Shown piece by piece: positions 62,201 through 64,000 of a stretch of 64,000 bases of DNA; within the stretch, counting starts at the first letter, position 1, and every line of letters starts with the position of its first letter. Origin of the DNA: Daldinia sp. FL1419 (Eukaryota > Ascomycota > Sordariomycetes > Xylariales > Hypoxylaceae); assembly GCA_025201765.1 (NCBI GenBank), contig MU623382.1:186001-250000 (forward strand), written 5' to 3'. A program made the translations under genes and the position numbers. Under the pieces are notes generated by a model. It did no database searches, had not been told where the DNA came from, and saw only the letters and a program-made list of their open reading frames with translations.

Positions 62201-62583
62201 AAGGAAGAATAGTGAAGGTGGAAGACTCGACTCTACACGATGGGCCTTGATACGATACATCAGAATATACACAAACTCGCTGCAGAAGGGAGGACAATAG
62301 ATATAAGCTCTTGAATGATGAAGGATCGATTTATGATTTGGCACCAGTGATCCTAGGAATAAATGTACATGGACGTTAGGGATCTCTCTTCTCTAGTCTT
62401 CTCTATCACCCCCGACGACCAGCATAGCACCAGGGTATGTGCATACGCCTCGCCTCGCCTCGCCCAATATCGCCCGCTCTCGCTCTCGCTCTCGCTCTCC
62501 TCCTCTCGTAATAACTTTTTGCTCTCGGCTCAGCCTCGCATACATACATACGTTAATTAAGTTCTCCCGGGAGAGCACGCAAA
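59275..62583. other. Intergenic region, 3.3 kb, with purine-rich and homopolymer tracts
   Basis: Contains A27 (60237-60263), GGGAA-type runs (about 60478-60515 and 61085-61130), tandem TAGAGTGG units (60609-60635), GGAGGAGGAG (61037) and CT-repeats (62472-62500). Open frames on both strands (for example 60992-61420) are low complexity (Ser/Thr/Pro or Arg/Gly) and lack support. No gene recognised. Confidence 0.45.
60237..60263 (+). repeat. A27 homopolymer
   Basis: Twenty-seven consecutive A residues in the gene-free stretch downstream of sch9. Confidence 0.95.
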
Positions 62584-63419
62584 CTAATGGTGAGCAGCAG
62601 CGCCCTCCTCCTCCTCCTCCTCGTCGACGAGCCAGTCTTCGACAACGGCGGGTGTCGAGCCGGCTGCGGCGCCCTCGTTGCCCTCGACCTCAACGGCCAT
62701 GCTCTCGTACTCCTTCAGGCTGCTGGCTAGGTCGGCCTCCTCGGGCGACTTGGGCGCCTTGGGTGCTGTGAAGGTCAGGACTTGGCCGACCGCGTCGGAG
62801 TCCTTGACGGGGGGTGCCTTGTAGGCCTTGAGCTCCTTTAGGTAGAGCTCCTGTACGAAATCGGCTGCGGGGGAGGACGTGTTAGTATAGGTTTTCTTCG
62901 CCAAAGTAGATAACGTGGAATATTCGAGAAGTGGTAGGAGGTGCCATGTCCCGAGTTGCGAAAAGGAATTGTATCCTTCAGCTCTATGCTACTCAGCAAT
63001 ATAGTAGTCGTATGTGTCGTTGTTGGAGATGCGAACTGCTCAACGAGACGATATCTCTCATCTTGCCGTATATTTCTCCAACTTTTTCTTTCCGGTCCCG
63101 GCCGCGTCCCCAACACAAGCGCACCTCTCTTGATTGTCTCCTGGTATACGATAAAATAAACTTTCGAGTCTTACCTCGTCGCGAAACAGTAGGGGCGATG
63201 AATCCTCTGACGGCGTTTACCCTCGCCACGCGGGTGATAGCCGAAGCGGCCGATCGAGCAGTCTGAGGGTTAAAAAAAAACACACCAAGTTAGCCGGATA
63301 AGCTCTCTTCAATGACGAAACCTGTTTTTTTCTTCTTCTTTTTCTTCCTCTTTTTAAAACATCTAAAATTCAAGATACATAGAAATACTACTTACAGAGG
63401 CCCTTAGTTGAACGAGCAT
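62584..63419 (-). CDS. atp14: Mitochondrial F1Fo-ATP synthase subunit h (Atp14)
   Basis: Three exons on the minus strand: 63396-63419, 63175-63262, 62584-62864 (introns 133 and 310 nt), giving 130 aa. The first two exons encode a mitochondrial presequence (MLVQLRASTARSAASAITR, then RVNAVRGF and VSRR), rich in Arg, Ser and Ala with few acids. The third exon carries the mature part: ADFVQELYLKELKAYKAPPVK, then FTAPKAPKSPEEADLASSLKEYES and an acidic C-terminal tail ending in AAHH. These blocks match fungal Atp14 (subunit h), a peripheral-stalk component of the ATP synthase that contacts the F1 sector. Acceptor CCCGCAG before ADFVQ joins in phase with the second exon, whereas the alternative MAKKTYTNTSSP start lies inside the intron. 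The second intron is longer than usual. Confidence 0.88.
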
Positions 63420-64000
63420 GATGTCCGTCTTTTTTATGGGGATTGCTCAATTGACGATGGGTAAGAGTGGTATGATGAGTGGTGGGTGGTGCAAGGACGG
63501 GAAGACGGGAAGACGGAGATCGTGGAGGAGAGTTGCGATTGAGGTTTTTCCTTCGCCGCTGCATTTCACACCTTCCCAAATTCTTAGCGCCGAAGTGCCT
63601 AAAAGGTGGAGTTATTATAGGTAAAAACCACCTTCCGATTGTCCAACCACGTGATTCAAACGGATATCTATCGTCTACTAACTAACCGGTTAATTAGTTA
63701 TCTATCAAATCTACCTATGTAGTTATCAAGATTCAACATCCCACTTGGAATTATATAATACAATTCTCCAGTTGACTTAGTTATAGTTAACTAATTATAA
63801 TTACCTGCACCTACCTGTATGCATCATTTTATAAATATATGACCAAGTATCATTAAAAAAATGTCATTAGATCGTACTAAATAGTATATAACCCCCCCCC
63901 CCCCCCTTTACCAATCCATCCCGACAAGTGTTTTCCCCCCTCAACTTATTATAAAACACCCCCCCCCCCCCCCCCTTGCTACCATAGAATCTAACGGTTA
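63420..64000. other. Intergenic right end with poly-C runs
   Basis: Promoter side of atp14. Two long C homopolymers: 63892-63906 (15) and 63959-63975 (17). No gene seen before the window edge. These are not telomeric repeats (no TTAGGG). Confidence 0.5.

Noticed and set aside
62838..63116. Alternative N-terminus for Atp14 starting in intron 2
   Set aside because: The upstream exons give a proper mitochondrial presequence and join in phase, so the intronic frame is a shadow.

Overview
The window looks like nuclear DNA of a filamentous ascomycete (Pezizomycotina, probably Sordariomycetes). Genes are intron-bearing, with mostly 49-100 nt introns carrying GTAAGT/GTATGT-type donors and CTAAC-type branch sites. 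They are separated by 0.3-6 kb of non-coding DNA, and the markers are typical of moulds: a Zn(II)2Cys6 regulator, an Sch9-type AGC kinase, a membrane-anchored multicopper oxidase and a RIP-like AT-rich island. I rebuilt exon structures by hand from splice motifs, frame continuity and family motifs; none was checked against transcripts.

Left arm (1-13.4 kb): the 5' end of a membrane-anchored basic protein (minus, cut by the window edge), an inosine/uridine-preferring nucleoside hydrolase (plus, 4 exons), LSM8 (minus, 3 exons), a small secreted protein of unknown function (plus), and an 860-aa Zn2Cys6 transcription factor (minus, 5 exons).

AT-rich island (13.446-24.176 kb): 10.7 kb of extremely AT-rich DNA with no intact gene. 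It is bounded exactly by two 139-bp direct repeats that differ at 18 positions, all transitions. This is the expected result of repeat-induced point mutation (RIP) acting on an LTR-type or similar element. A short integrase-like peptide relic survives on the minus strand near 17.2 kb.

Right arm (24.2-64 kb): multicopper oxidase (plus), Grx3/4-type monothiol glutaredoxin (minus), C2H2 zinc-finger protein resembling INO80 subunit Iec1 (minus), actin-binding protein Abp1 (plus), Cys-rich CYSTM-like tail protein (plus), Nar1 (plus) convergent with a SUZ-domain protein (minus), a 109-aa orphan (plus), a 479-aa orphan with AT-hook-like C-terminus (plus), a GFA-domain protein with low-complexity N-terminus (plus), a 6.3-kb gene-poor stretch, the Sch9 kinase (plus) with a long leader, and ATP synthase subunit h, Atp14 (minus).

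Most genes are conserved housekeeping functions: RNA decay and splicing, Fe-S assembly, actin, nutrient signalling, ATP synthase. I see no biosynthetic cluster. Three neighbours touch iron or copper chemistry (multicopper oxidase, Grx4, Nar1), but this may be chance. The most unusual items are the island with its mirror set of transitions, strand-asymmetric mutation blocks inside it, a GC-AG intron in the nucleoside hydrolase, a stop-free 3n intron in the GFA gene, a possible 1.68-kb first intron of sch9, and a dispersed 10-bp palindrome found six times in intergenic DNA.
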